Assembly (NCBI RefSeq): GCF_000797445.1
Contig: NZ_JSWF01000025.1
Coordinates: 276,879 to 340,878 of the forward strand
Reading direction: 5' to 3'
DNA length: 64,000 bases
Source of the DNA: Lacinutrix jangbogonensis
Lineage (GTDB): Bacteria; Bacteroidota; Bacteroidia; Flavobacteriales; Flavobacteriaceae
A program made the position numbers and the translations under genes. Below, in pieces: positions 17,920 to 26,813 of the stretch. The number at the start of each line of letters is the position of its first letter. Position 1 is the first letter of the stretch. A model generated the notes under the pieces. That model saw nothing but the letters and a program-made list of their open reading frames with translations. It was not told the DNA's origin and ran no database searches.

Positions 17920-18102
17920 TATAACGAATCATTAATATTTTGGGATAAAAGGAAAAATCACTAGAACCTAAGTCTATATTCCTTATCAACTTTATACAAT
18001 TTTTATTAATTTTATCACGCAACCAAATTTATTGATTTAAGTTAACGAGTTTGAGGTTTGAAGCACTGTTTCTTTGCAGAAATAAAAATTAAACCAATTA
18101 CA

Positions 18103-20484
18103 ATGAAGAAATCAATTTATATTATTTTCACACTATTCACCTCCATAGTCTATGGACAGAATGGTACTATTAAAGGTAAAATTATCGATAAACAATCCGA
18201 ATTCCCACTGATGGGAGCTAGTGTAGAACTCTTGGGGGCTAAAATTTCCAAAGGAGTAGTTACAGATTTTGATGGATATTTTACAATCACAGAGGTTCCT
18301 ATTGGTAGACAAACAATTAGAGTTAGTTACATTGGCTTTGAAACCAGTACAATTCCAGATATTGAAGTGAGTACAGGAAAAGACGTAGATATTACCGTAG
18401 TACTTACAGAATCTTATGCTAGTCTAGATGAGATAGTACTGACAAGTAGTACGAATAAAATAAGATCTTTAAACAAATTTTCGGCAGTTTCAGCACGTCA
18501 ATTTGGTGTAGAAGAAGTTTCTAGATATGCTGGTGGAAGAGGTGATGTTGCACGTTTGGCAAGTAATTTCGCAGGAGTAGCTTCACCAGACGATAGTCGT
18601 AATGACATTGTAGTTCGTGGTAATTCTCCAACAGGGCTGTTATGGCGCGTAGAAGGTATTCCCATTCCAAGTCCTAACCATTTTTCGGCATTAGGTACAA
18701 CAGGAAGCCCTGTATCTGCATTAAATCCAAATCTTCTTAAAAATTCAGATTTTATAACCTCTGCATTCCCTGCAGAATATGGTAATGCAATTGGAGGTGT
18801 TTTTGATTTGGGTTTTAGAAATGGAAATAAAGATGAATATGAGTATTCTTTTCAGATGGGCGCATTCAGTGGTTTAGAAGGAACGGCAGAAGGGCCATTG
18901 AATAGAAAAAATAACGGCTCGTTTTTGGTGGCTGCAAGATACTCGCTTATCGGACTTATAGGAGGTGCAGGCACAAGCGATACACCTAATTATGCTGATA
19001 TTTCATTTAATCTTAATTTAGGAAAAAGTAAACTTGGTACTTTTTCTCTATTTGGAATCATGGGTACATCAAGCATCGATTTAATTGGTGAAGATTTTGA
19101 TGAAGATGATCTTTTCTCAGCAGAAGATGAAAACTCTTATGTGACCTCTAACATTGCTGTCTTTGGAGCTACCCATTTACTGAGCATTGGCGAAAAATCG
19201 TATTTAAAAACAGTCATTGCAGGCGCATCCAATAGCAGCGATTTTGAAGAAGACCGTATTATTGATTTGGATACCGATAGCGAAAGACCACTAAGATTTG
19301 CGGAAAGTAACAATGAAGAAACTAGATTAACTTTTTCAACATTATTCAATACTAAAATCAACAATAAATTCACCCTTAGAACAGGATTATTATTAGAGAA
19401 TTTCTCAGCAGATTTAGATAGAAAACAGCGAGATGAACAAGAAGATTTAAACGGTGATGGAACCCCTGATTTAGAGACCATTAGAAGTATTAACGGTAGT
19501 TATAATGTATTTCAACCCTACATTCAAACAAAATACAGATTGACTAAAAAATTAACCCTAAATACAGGAATACATACCATGTATAGTGATCTTAATAAAC
19601 AGTTTGTTTTAGAACCAAGAGCCTCTATGTCTTATAGAATACACCCTAAACACACAATAAATCTAGGGTACGGTCTTCATCATCAAAATATAGCCACACC
19701 TTTATTATTTCTAACTGAAGAAGTCAATGGAATTATCACAAACCCTAATGAAAATTTAGATTTTGTGAGAAGTCAGCACTATGTTTTAGGCTATGATGTT
19801 AAAATTGCACCTAGCTGGAGAGCAAAAATAGAAACCTATTATCAAAAAATAGATAATGCTGCCATAGACGGGTCCCCATCAAGTTATTCTTCGTTGACTG
19901 AAGGAGCAGATTTCACGTTTTCAACAGATAACACTAATTTAATTAGTTCCGGAACTGGAGAAAACATAGGGTTGGAACTCACCTTAGAAAAATCATTTAG
20001 CAAAGGATATCATGCCATGATAACAAGTTCTTTTTTTGAGAGCACCTATAAAGGTAGTGATGGCATCGAACGAAGCACCCCATTTAATACGGGTCACATC
20101 GTTAATTTTTTAGCTGGAAAAGAGTTTAAATTTGGAGAGAATAAGAAAAATATTTTTTCTATCGATGCTCGTTTTGTATCCTCAGGAGGAAAGCGTTTTA
20201 CTCCTGTTAATTTAGTAGCTTCGCAAAATGCAGGGTACGAAATTTCACAAGATGATTTAGCGTTTAGTGAGCAATATAAAGATTATCTTAGGCTAGATTT
20301 AAAATTTTCAGTGACGTTTAATAGTAATAAGAAAAAAACAGCTCATAAATTTTACATCGACTTACAAAACCTTACCAATAGGGATAATATTTTTGCAAGG
20401 AAATACAATAGAACTACCAATAGCGTTGAACAAATAAATCAAAATGGCTTTTTCCCTGATTTTGGTTATCGTTTTCAATTTTAA
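18103..20484 (+). CDS. TonB-dependent receptor with carboxypeptidase-regulatory-like N-terminal domain
   Basis: The 793-residue product has a signal peptide (MKKSIYIIFTLFTSIVYGQ). A CarboxypepD_reg-like domain covers about residues 23-100 (GTIKGKIIDKQSEFPLMGAS). A plug domain covers about 120-240 (RNDIVVRGNSPTGLLWRVEG, FPAEYGNAIGGVFDL), and a barrel ends in a terminal Phe (FFPDFGYRFQF). It should import a substrate across the outer membrane using TonB energy. The substrate is unknown, and no SusD gene is adjacent. The frame is open to 18058 upstream, but the ATG at 18103 begins the signal peptide. A Crp/Fnr regulator gene follows 14 bases later. Confidence 0.92.
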   Translation: MKKSIYIIFTLFTSIVYGQNGTIKGKIIDKQSEFPLMGASVELLGAKISKGVVTDFDGYFTITEVPIGRQTIRVSYIGFETSTIPDIEVSTGKDVDITVVLTESYASLDEIVLTSSTNKIRSLNKFSAVSARQFGVEEVSRYAGGRGDVARLASNFAGVASPDDSRNDIVVRGNSPTGLLWRVEGIPIPSPNHFSALGTTGSPVSALNPNLLKNSDFITSAFPAEYGNAIGGVFDLGFRNGNKDEYEYSFQMGAFSGLEGTAEGPLNRKNNGSFLVAARYSLIGLIGGAGTSDTPNYADISFNLNLGKSKLGTFSLFGIMGTSSIDLIGEDFDEDDLFSAEDENSYVTSNIAVFGATHLLSIGEKSYLKTVIAGASNSSDFEEDRIIDLDTDSERPLRFAESNNEETRLTFSTLFNTKINNKFTLRTGLLLENFSADLDRKQRDEQEDLNGDGTPDLETIRSINGSYNVFQPYIQTKYRLTKKLTLNTGIHTMYSDLNKQFVLEPRASMSYRIHPKHTINLGYGLHHQNIATPLLFLTEEVNGIITNPNENLDFVRSQHYVLGYDVKIAPSWRAKIETYYQKIDNAAIDGSPSSYSSLTEGADFTFSTDNTNLISSGTGENIGLELTLEKSFSKGYHAMITSSFFESTYKGSDGIERSTPFNTGHIVNFLAGKEFKFGENKKNIFSIDARFVSSGGKRFTPVNLVASQNAGYEISQDDLAFSEQYKDYLRLDLKFSVTFNSNKKKTAHKFYIDLQNLTNRDNIFARKYNRTTNSVEQINQNGFFPDFGYRFQF

Positions 20485-20498
20485 ACACTTTAGAACTA

Positions 20499-21074
20499 AT
20501 GCGTGAACAGGTTATTTCATTTTTCAAACAATTTATAGACTTAGAAGAAAAGGATATTATTCTTATTAAAGAGCTGACAACAGTAAAACATTTTTCAAAA
20601 AATGAATTTATTTTAATACAGGGAAAGGTGTGTGATTTTGTTGCCTTTATAAATAAAGGAGCGTTTAGAGGTTTTTATTCGGTTGATGGTCAAGAATACA
20701 GCAAACAATTTTTCTTGGAAGGTGAGTTCTGTACAGATTATGCAAGTTTTTTAACCGAGAAAAAGTCTTTTACTTATTTACAAGCTACTGAAGATAGTAC
20801 GGTTGTTGTTTTAAAAAAAAAGGATGTTGACGTTATGTACAAAGCCATTCCAAATTTTGTGCAATTCGGAAAGTTGCTCGCTGAAAGTTTGTACATAAAA
20901 GTATGCGATATTAAGGCTTCTTTTATTTTAAATTCTCCCGAAGAGCGTTATATTAATTTGATTAAAGACAGACCAAAAGTGATGCAATCTATGCCTCAAT
21001 ATATGATTGCATCTTATTTAGGCATTACTCCTGAAGCCTTGAGTAGAATACGAAGACGTTTAGGAAAAACGTAA
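20499..21074 (+). CDS. Crp/Fnr-family transcriptional regulator
   Basis: The 191-residue product has an N-terminal cyclic-nucleotide-binding-type beta barrel (KNEFILIQGKVCDFVAFINKGAFRGFY, residues about 35-60) and a C-terminal helix-turn-helix (YMIASYLGITPEALSRIRRRL). The latter is typical of the Bacteroidota Crp/Fnr subgroup. No Cys cluster for an iron-sulfur centre is seen. It lies 14 bases after the TonB-dependent receptor gene, so it is co-transcribed with it and may control it. The effector is unknown. Confidence 0.9.
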   Translation: MREQVISFFKQFIDLEEKDIILIKELTTVKHFSKNEFILIQGKVCDFVAFINKGAFRGFYSVDGQEYSKQFFLEGEFCTDYASFLTEKKSFTYLQATEDSTVVVLKKKDVDVMYKAIPNFVQFGKLLAESLYIKVCDIKASFILNSPEERYINLIKDRPKVMQSMPQYMIASYLGITPEALSRIRRRLGKT

Positions 21075-21143
21075 TGACTAAAACGATAACTGTTATAAGT
21101 CTGTTCCTTATTTCATAGTCTTCGTAACAGTAGTGTCCGATAA

Positions 21144-21172
21144 AAAAAAGCCTCAATAATTGAGGCTTTTTT
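21144..21172 (+). terminator. Terminator after the receptor-regulator pair
   Basis: The stem AAAAAAGCCTCAA with its complement encloses a 3-base loop and ends in six T, 70 bases after the regulator stop. Confidence 0.88.
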
Positions 21173-21179
21173 CGTATTG

Positions 21180-21769
21180 TAGCAGAATTAATCTCTGATC
21201 AAAAATTCAACTATGGGTAAAAGGAGAAAATATTTCTATTGAGAAAACAGAGAATTTGGCGCTTTTAGAAGGCTGTTATTACCTATACAATATGGCAGTT
21301 TTTTTCATTTTAAGGGTTTCTGAAATCAACCAAATGTTTGGACTATCTAAAAGAAACTAATGCTGATGTTACTGGTATACTTATAATTAAATTATTTGAT
21401 TAAGGTGACGCTAAAAATCATCGATTTAGAAAATACGTGTGTAGTTAGTAAAAATAATATTGGAATGGTTATTAACCAAACAAATAATTACATATTCTAC
21501 GCTTTGGTTACCAAAGCAGTAAAACACAAAGACCGATCACTGACAATTTTTAGACAAATCGATTAAGAAGTATTTTACCAAATTTCGGAATGGTTTGGAA
21601 TGGTTTGGAAGCAAAAAACAAACACGTTTGGTAACACTAGTAACCGTTGCGCAACTCTCTAAAAAGTTAATAACCGAACTCAATTAAGCTATTTTTAGGG
21701 CTTTTTTAATTTTCTATACCTGCGATTTAGTTAAATTTTGATTGCATTAAATTGAAGATTATTTCGTTT
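21180..21769. other. Degenerate region without a recognisable gene
   Basis: All six frames are interrupted within short distances. Short peptides such as GMVINQTNNYIFYALVTKAV can be read in one plus-strand frame around 21460-21520, and a 10-11-bp sequence (GAATGGTTTG) is repeated at about 21582-21605. This looks like eroded mobile or accessory DNA next to the IS1182 remains. I cannot assign it to a family. Confidence 0.5.
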
Positions 21770-22640
21770 TGAAGTCCCTTTATTTTAAAAAACAATAGAC
21801 CAAGTGCTTTTGCATTGGTTCTCGTTAGTTTCTGTGTAAACTTCAAGTACTTTTTAAGGGTTATAAGCCATAGCTGATAAATGCATCACATTGTTTGCCT
21901 GTGCTACCTATTGTGTTTATTTTTCTCAAACCCATAAACTGAGTGAGTGTACAAAAAACAACTTCAACCGTGCTTTGCCGTTTGGCTTTCATATAACTAC
22001 CTTGCGCACTATTAGCACGTTTAATATTACGCTAATACTCGGGCTTAAAGTAGGTGTATGAAAATTTTTTCTCTTTGGCACTCTTCCCTAAATACCTCTT
22101 TTTTATTGGGTAATCCTTGCATTGATAAGTACTACCGCGATACTCTTTTTTTAAGGTACGGGATCGGTAGTCTTTAAATACTTTTTTAAATGGGCTAATC
22201 TCACCTTGAAAACAAACATAATGGTCTTGCGATTCATTATTATAAAAATTATCTGGACCGCCTTTACAGGTGCCATGAGGCGCAATAAAACGCTGTAAAT
22301 TAATCTGCTCCAAAAAAGCACAGTTTTCGCCACTGCTGCAACCTTTATCGGCCATGCAATTATGCCAGAGCAATCCCAATTGATATAATCTCGGTTTTAA
22401 GCGCCTAACAATATCCTGTAAATACAGATTATCCCATTTGTCGGCATAGTTAAGCCCAAATATCCATTATAACCCGGTGTTCTATATCTACACTTAACTA
22501 ACTCATATAATTAAGTCCCCTTGCTTTCCTTGATTTAACACTAATACACGCATCCGGATCGCTAGGACTGTAATGTGTTTTATTGCTCGTATATTTACTC
22601 CCTTTGTTTCCAGCTCCCTGTCGTTGATTTTGGTTCATTG
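21770..22640 (-). pseudogene. IS1182-family transposase remains
   Basis: Reading the minus strand and allowing frame changes gives a recognisable IS1182 transposase. The order is QGAGNKGSKYTSNKTHYSPSDPDACISVKS, then DKGCSSGENCAFLEQINLQRFI in the open stretch 22032-22379, then QCKDYPIKKRYLGKSAKEKKFSYTYF, then MKAKRQSTVEVVFCTLTQFMGLRKINTIG, and a LKKYLKFTQK C-terminus (each quoted only by key parts). Many stops and shifts lie between these pieces. Terminal repeats were not located, so the limits are approximate. The open 115-codon piece should not be annotated as a gene. Confidence 0.8.
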
Positions 22641-22726
22641 CCCACTTTTATTTCGGCGCTTTATAACGGCTAATTCTTGCTTAGTTGTGCTTATATATTG
22701 AACTCACATAATTTTTGATAAAAGAA

Positions 22727-24031
22727 TTAATTAGGAATCATGGATTTAGATAATTCAGTTAAATATTTATCATCTAAGTAGTTATTATTAAAATAGACAC
22801 CTTGAATAGACTTTAACGCCTCAAGGTTTTCTAATGGATTATCATTCAAAAGAATAAAATCTGCTTCTTTTCCTTCTTCAATTGTGCCATAATTCTCATT
22901 AAAAAAAGCAGCAAAATTAATAGTAGTCATTTTAAGAATATCATAATTACTCAGGTTCGCGTTCTTTAATAATTTCATTTCATCAAGAACACCAAAACCA
23001 GCTACCATATATTTAGAGGAACTATCCGGACCTAACAACATGTTCACATCCATATCATTCAATCTTTTTATAATTTGATATTTATAATCTAGTTTTTTTA
23101 GTTCATTGGCAACTTCTTCTTGATATGCTTCCAAACCAATTCTTTCACGATACGCTTTTGTTTTTTCAATCCAACCATCGACTATTGAATTTGAAATATA
23201 TTCCATTCCAACTCGATTACGTAATTCTTGATAAGAATACCTTCCAGATCCTACACTATACCAACTTAAGGTTGGGCAAATAAAAATAGTATTATCTTTA
23301 ATGACTTGAGATCTACTTTCTAGTAAATCTAGGCTTCCTGTTAAACCGCCTAAATGTTCAAAAGAGGTGAAATTTGAATTAAATAAAGCATCGTCTGAAA
23401 CATTACCAAGAAAGTGCCCTCCTATTTTAATATTATTAATCTTACATAAGCTGTCTAACTTCTTAAAAGCGATTTCGCTTTTAATGCTTAATATTTTTAT
23501 AAAATCGAACGCTTTAGCAGCTTTTACATACGCTGCCAATTGCTCGCTGCTGAAATCAAATTTTCTTGATACTGGAGGAGCAGACAAGTATAACTTAGGA
23601 TAAATAGAAAGCTTAGTATTATATTTTTTACGCCATTCTAAATGCTTCCAATTGCCTCGCATAGAACGCAACTTGGTAACGCCATTAATTAAATTTAAAG
23701 TTAAGATTTTTTCTAAATCACTTTCATTTTTTGGAAGATGTACATGAGCATCGGAAAGCGATGGCATTATATATTTATTACTCCCATCAATGATAACCAT
23801 TTGCGAATACCTGTTGTCATTTGTATCTGAAATAGATATTATGTTTCCATCTTTAATAACAACGTCTTGGTTTTTGATGACCTCATTTGTGATCATTGTG
23901 ATAACTGCTACATTTTTAACAACTAAATCCGAAACCGAATTTTCGATATGTGCAATATCCTTTGTTTTCGATTGACCAAAAGAAACAAACGACTGAATAA
24001 CTATAACAAGTAGAAAAAAATATGTTTACAT
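22727..24031 (-). pseudogene. Exported amidohydrolase gene with a stop at codon 2
   Basis: The frame is open from ATG 23896 (389 residues), but it stays in phase with an upstream ATG at 24031 that is followed directly by TAA (24026-24028). The next codons read TYFFLLVIVIQSFVSFGQSK, a textbook signal peptide, then a strand-rich N-terminus leading into MITNEVIKNQDVVIKDGNI. An AAA-to-TAA change at codon 2 explains the break. The enzyme part shows amidohydrolase features: MPSLSDAHVHLP with two metal His, GGHFLGN, LLGPDSSSK, and GTIEEGKEADFILLNDNP. A product started at 23896 would lose the signal peptide and part of the N-terminal sheet. The substrate is unknown; many relatives are imidazolonepropionase- or prolidase-like. 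Confidence 0.8.
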
Positions 24032-24118
24032 TTTTATATCTAAATTAAAATTATTAACCCTAAATAATCGATAGCGATTATTTAGGGTTTGACTTATTAA
24101 ACTGAACTATTACATCAA

Positions 24119-25579
24119 TTACTTCTTAGGAATAGCCTTCAATATCTCTAATACAAATTCCCAGTATTTTTTAGCTGAAGAAATTTGTGCACGTTCATCT
24201 GGACTGTGCGCTCCTTTAATGGTTGGCCCAAAACTAATCATTTCCATATCTGGATAATTTTGACCAAGAATACCGCATTCTAAACCTGCATGGCAAGCTG
24301 CGATGTGTGCTTTTTGTCCATTTATTTTTTGATACAATTCGTCTAACACCTTTAATATTTTAGAATCCATATTTGGCTCCCAACCAGGATAATCGCCAGA
24401 CAACTCAACCTCACAACCTGTAAGTTCGAAAGTTGCGCGTAATGTATTTGCTAAATCGTCTTTAGAACTTTCAACTGAAGACCGTGTTAAACAACCTACT
24501 TTTATAGCACCATCTTTAACTATTACTCTCGCAACGTTATTTGATGTTTCTACTAAACCTGGAATATCTGCACTCATTCTAAATACACCATTTAAAGCTG
24601 CATATAAAGCACGCGTAATGCCTTCTTGAACGCCTAAGTCCATTATTTTTTCCGGAGTATCAGTTTTAGAAATTGACACTTCTAAATCCGGTTCCATAGT
24701 TTTTAATTCTGCTTGAATGGTTTTTACTAATAAACCCATTTCAATAGTAAAAGCTTCGTCATGCATAGCATCAATTGCCACAATCGCTTTACTCTCTCTA
24801 GGAATAGCATTACGTAGACTTCCACCATCAATTTCAGAAATACGTAATCCAAAGTTTTCAAAACCATCAAATAACAAACGGTTCATTATTTTATTTGCGT
24901 TTCCTAAACCTTCATGAATTTGCATTCCTGAATGCCCACCTTGTAAACCGTTTACAATAATTTGGTAGCCTATTTTAAACTCAGGTGTTTCTTCTTCAGT
25001 ATATGTTCTTGTTGCGGTTACATCTATTCCTCCTGCACAACCTACTCCAATTTCATCGTCTTCTTCAGTATCTAAATTTAATAAAATACCTCCAGAAAGC
25101 AAACCGCCTTTTAAGCCAATTGCACCTGTCATTCCTGTTTCTTCATCTATAGTAAATAAAGCTTCAATTGCAGGATGCGCAATATCTGTGCTCTCTAAAA
25201 CAGCCATAATAGTAGCTACTCCTAGCCCATTATCTGCACCTAAAGTGGTTCCTTTTGCACGAACCCAGTCACCATCTACATACATTTCAATACCTTGAGT
25301 ATCAAAATCGAAAGTAGTATCTGCATTTTTTTGGTGTACCATATCTAAATGCGACTGCATAACAATAGCTATACGGTCTTCCATACCTTGAGTGGCAGGT
25401 TTTTTAATAATAACGTTACCAACTTCGTCTTCAATAGTTTCTAAATTGAGTTTTGCTCCAAAATCCTTCATAAATGCAATCACACGCTCTTCTTTTTTAG
25501 AAGGTCTTGGTACAGCATTTAAATCTGCAAATTTATTCCACAATTGTTTTGGTTCTAAAGCTCTTATTTCTGAATTCAT
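24119..25579 (-). CDS. pepD: Aminoacyl-histidine dipeptidase (M20 family, PepD)
   Basis: The 486-residue product matches PepD, a zinc metallopeptidase that cleaves Xaa-His and other dipeptides in the cytoplasm. Metal-binding segments of the M20 family are present in order: MQSHLDMVHQ, TTLGADNGLGVA, a TIDEETGMTGA motif with the catalytic Glu, LNLDTEEDDEIGVGCAGG and CHAGLECG, with GAHSPDERAQ close to the end. The length is normal and no signal peptide is present. It is transcribed divergently from the DUF3810 gene and preceded downstream by the broken amidohydrolase gene on the same strand. Confidence 0.94.
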   Translation of the reverse strand: MNSEIRALEPKQLWNKFADLNAVPRPSKKEERVIAFMKDFGAKLNLETIEDEVGNVIIKKPATQGMEDRIAIVMQSHLDMVHQKNADTTFDFDTQGIEMYVDGDWVRAKGTTLGADNGLGVATIMAVLESTDIAHPAIEALFTIDEETGMTGAIGLKGGLLSGGILLNLDTEEDDEIGVGCAGGIDVTATRTYTEEETPEFKIGYQIIVNGLQGGHSGMQIHEGLGNANKIMNRLLFDGFENFGLRISEIDGGSLRNAIPRESKAIVAIDAMHDEAFTIEMGLLVKTIQAELKTMEPDLEVSISKTDTPEKIMDLGVQEGITRALYAALNGVFRMSADIPGLVETSNNVARVIVKDGAIKVGCLTRSSVESSKDDLANTLRATFELTGCEVELSGDYPGWEPNMDSKILKVLDELYQKINGQKAHIAACHAGLECGILGQNYPDMEMISFGPTIKGAHSPDERAQISSAKKYWEFVLEILKAIPKK

Positions 25580-25675
25580 GTTGTAAATTAATTTATGAAT
25601 GGCAAAAATACGAAAAAGACTTGTGCTCTAATAAAAAGCACTGCGGTCTAACAGAAAATTAACTATTTTTGAGTC

Positions 25676-26743
25676 ATGCTGAAAAACAAAAAAACACTAA
25701 TTGCTCTTTCTATAATTCCTGCTTTTCTAATAGTAAAGTTATTAGCAAAATTCCCAGAGTTTATTGAAGACTATTATAGTAAAGGATTATACCCATTAAC
25801 ATCAAAACTCTTTCGCTATACTTTAGGATGGATCCCGTTTTCTTTTGGAGATTTAATATACACATTTAGTATTGTTTATATTTTAAGATGGCTGATTGTT
25901 AATAGGAAGCGCATTCGTAAAGATTTTAAAAATTGGTTGATTGATGTGTTTTCGGCGATTTCTGTTCTCTATATTGCTTTTCATTTATTTTGGGCCATGA
26001 ACTATTACAGATTACCGCTTCATGAAAATCTAAATTTAAAAGCAGATTATACCACTGAAGAACTTATTGAAGTTACTAAAAGCCTCATCGAAAAATCTAA
26101 CGCTATTCATCTTAAAATTACTACAAACGATTCTATAAAAGTAGAATTTCCTTATACTAAATCCGAAGTGATGTCGATGGTTCCACAAGGCTATTCAGCA
26201 TTACAAAAAACATTTCCGCATTTAGAATATAATGGTACGAGTATTAAAAAATCGCTACTCAGCCTGCCATTAACATATATGGGATTTAGTGGTTATTTGA
26301 ATCCGTTGTCTAACGAAGCACAAATAAACAGCATGATTCCTGTGTTTAAAATTCCAACAACAGCTGCTCATGAAGTGGCTCATCAATTAGGTTACGCAGC
26401 AGAAAATGAGGCCAATTTTATTGGCTTTTTAGCAGCTACCAATAATGAAGACATTTATTTTAAATATTCTGGTTTCACTTTTGGATTACGCCATTGCCTA
26501 AATGAAATTTATAGGCGAAACCCAGAGCAGTATGAAACACTTGTACTAACAATTAATCCTGGAATTCTAAAAAACTTTAAAGAAGCTCGCGAATTTTGGG
26601 AAAGCCATAAAAACCCAATAGAACCTCTATTTCAAATAACATACAGTACTTTTCTCGAAGCAAACAATCAAAAAGGAGGCATGAAAAGCTACAGTTACGT
26701 TGTTGCGCTTTATGTAAATTACTTAAAGGATAAAACACTTTAA
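25676..26743 (+). CDS. DUF3810 membrane protein with zinc-protease-like motif
   Basis: The 355-residue product has an N-terminal signal anchor, further spans near residues 60-75 and 92-112, and then a soluble domain with AAHEVAHQLGYAAENEANF. This is an HEXXH motif followed by a Glu 9 residues later, typical of DUF3810, a Bacteroidota family related to gluzincin metallopeptidases. Peptidase activity is inferred only from the motif. A TATTTTTG box at 25664-25671 ends 4 bases before the ATG. If it is used, the transcript would be nearly leaderless. Confidence 0.88.
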   Translation: MLKNKKTLIALSIIPAFLIVKLLAKFPEFIEDYYSKGLYPLTSKLFRYTLGWIPFSFGDLIYTFSIVYILRWLIVNRKRIRKDFKNWLIDVFSAISVLYIAFHLFWAMNYYRLPLHENLNLKADYTTEELIEVTKSLIEKSNAIHLKITTNDSIKVEFPYTKSEVMSMVPQGYSALQKTFPHLEYNGTSIKKSLLSLPLTYMGFSGYLNPLSNEAQINSMIPVFKIPTTAAHEVAHQLGYAAENEANFIGFLAATNNEDIYFKYSGFTFGLRHCLNEIYRRNPEQYETLVLTINPGILKNFKEAREFWESHKNPIEPLFQITYSTFLEANNQKGGMKSYSYVVALYVNYLKDKTL

Positions 26744-26813
26744 CAGTATTCACTTGCTTTGAAACAACTCTAATTCTTATATTTATTGCTTAATACTTTT
26801 TTCAAACTAACTT

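Noticed and set aside
22032..22379. 115-codon open frame as a hypothetical Cys-rich protein
   Set aside because: It is an internal piece of an IS1182 transposase, with matching fragments on both sides.
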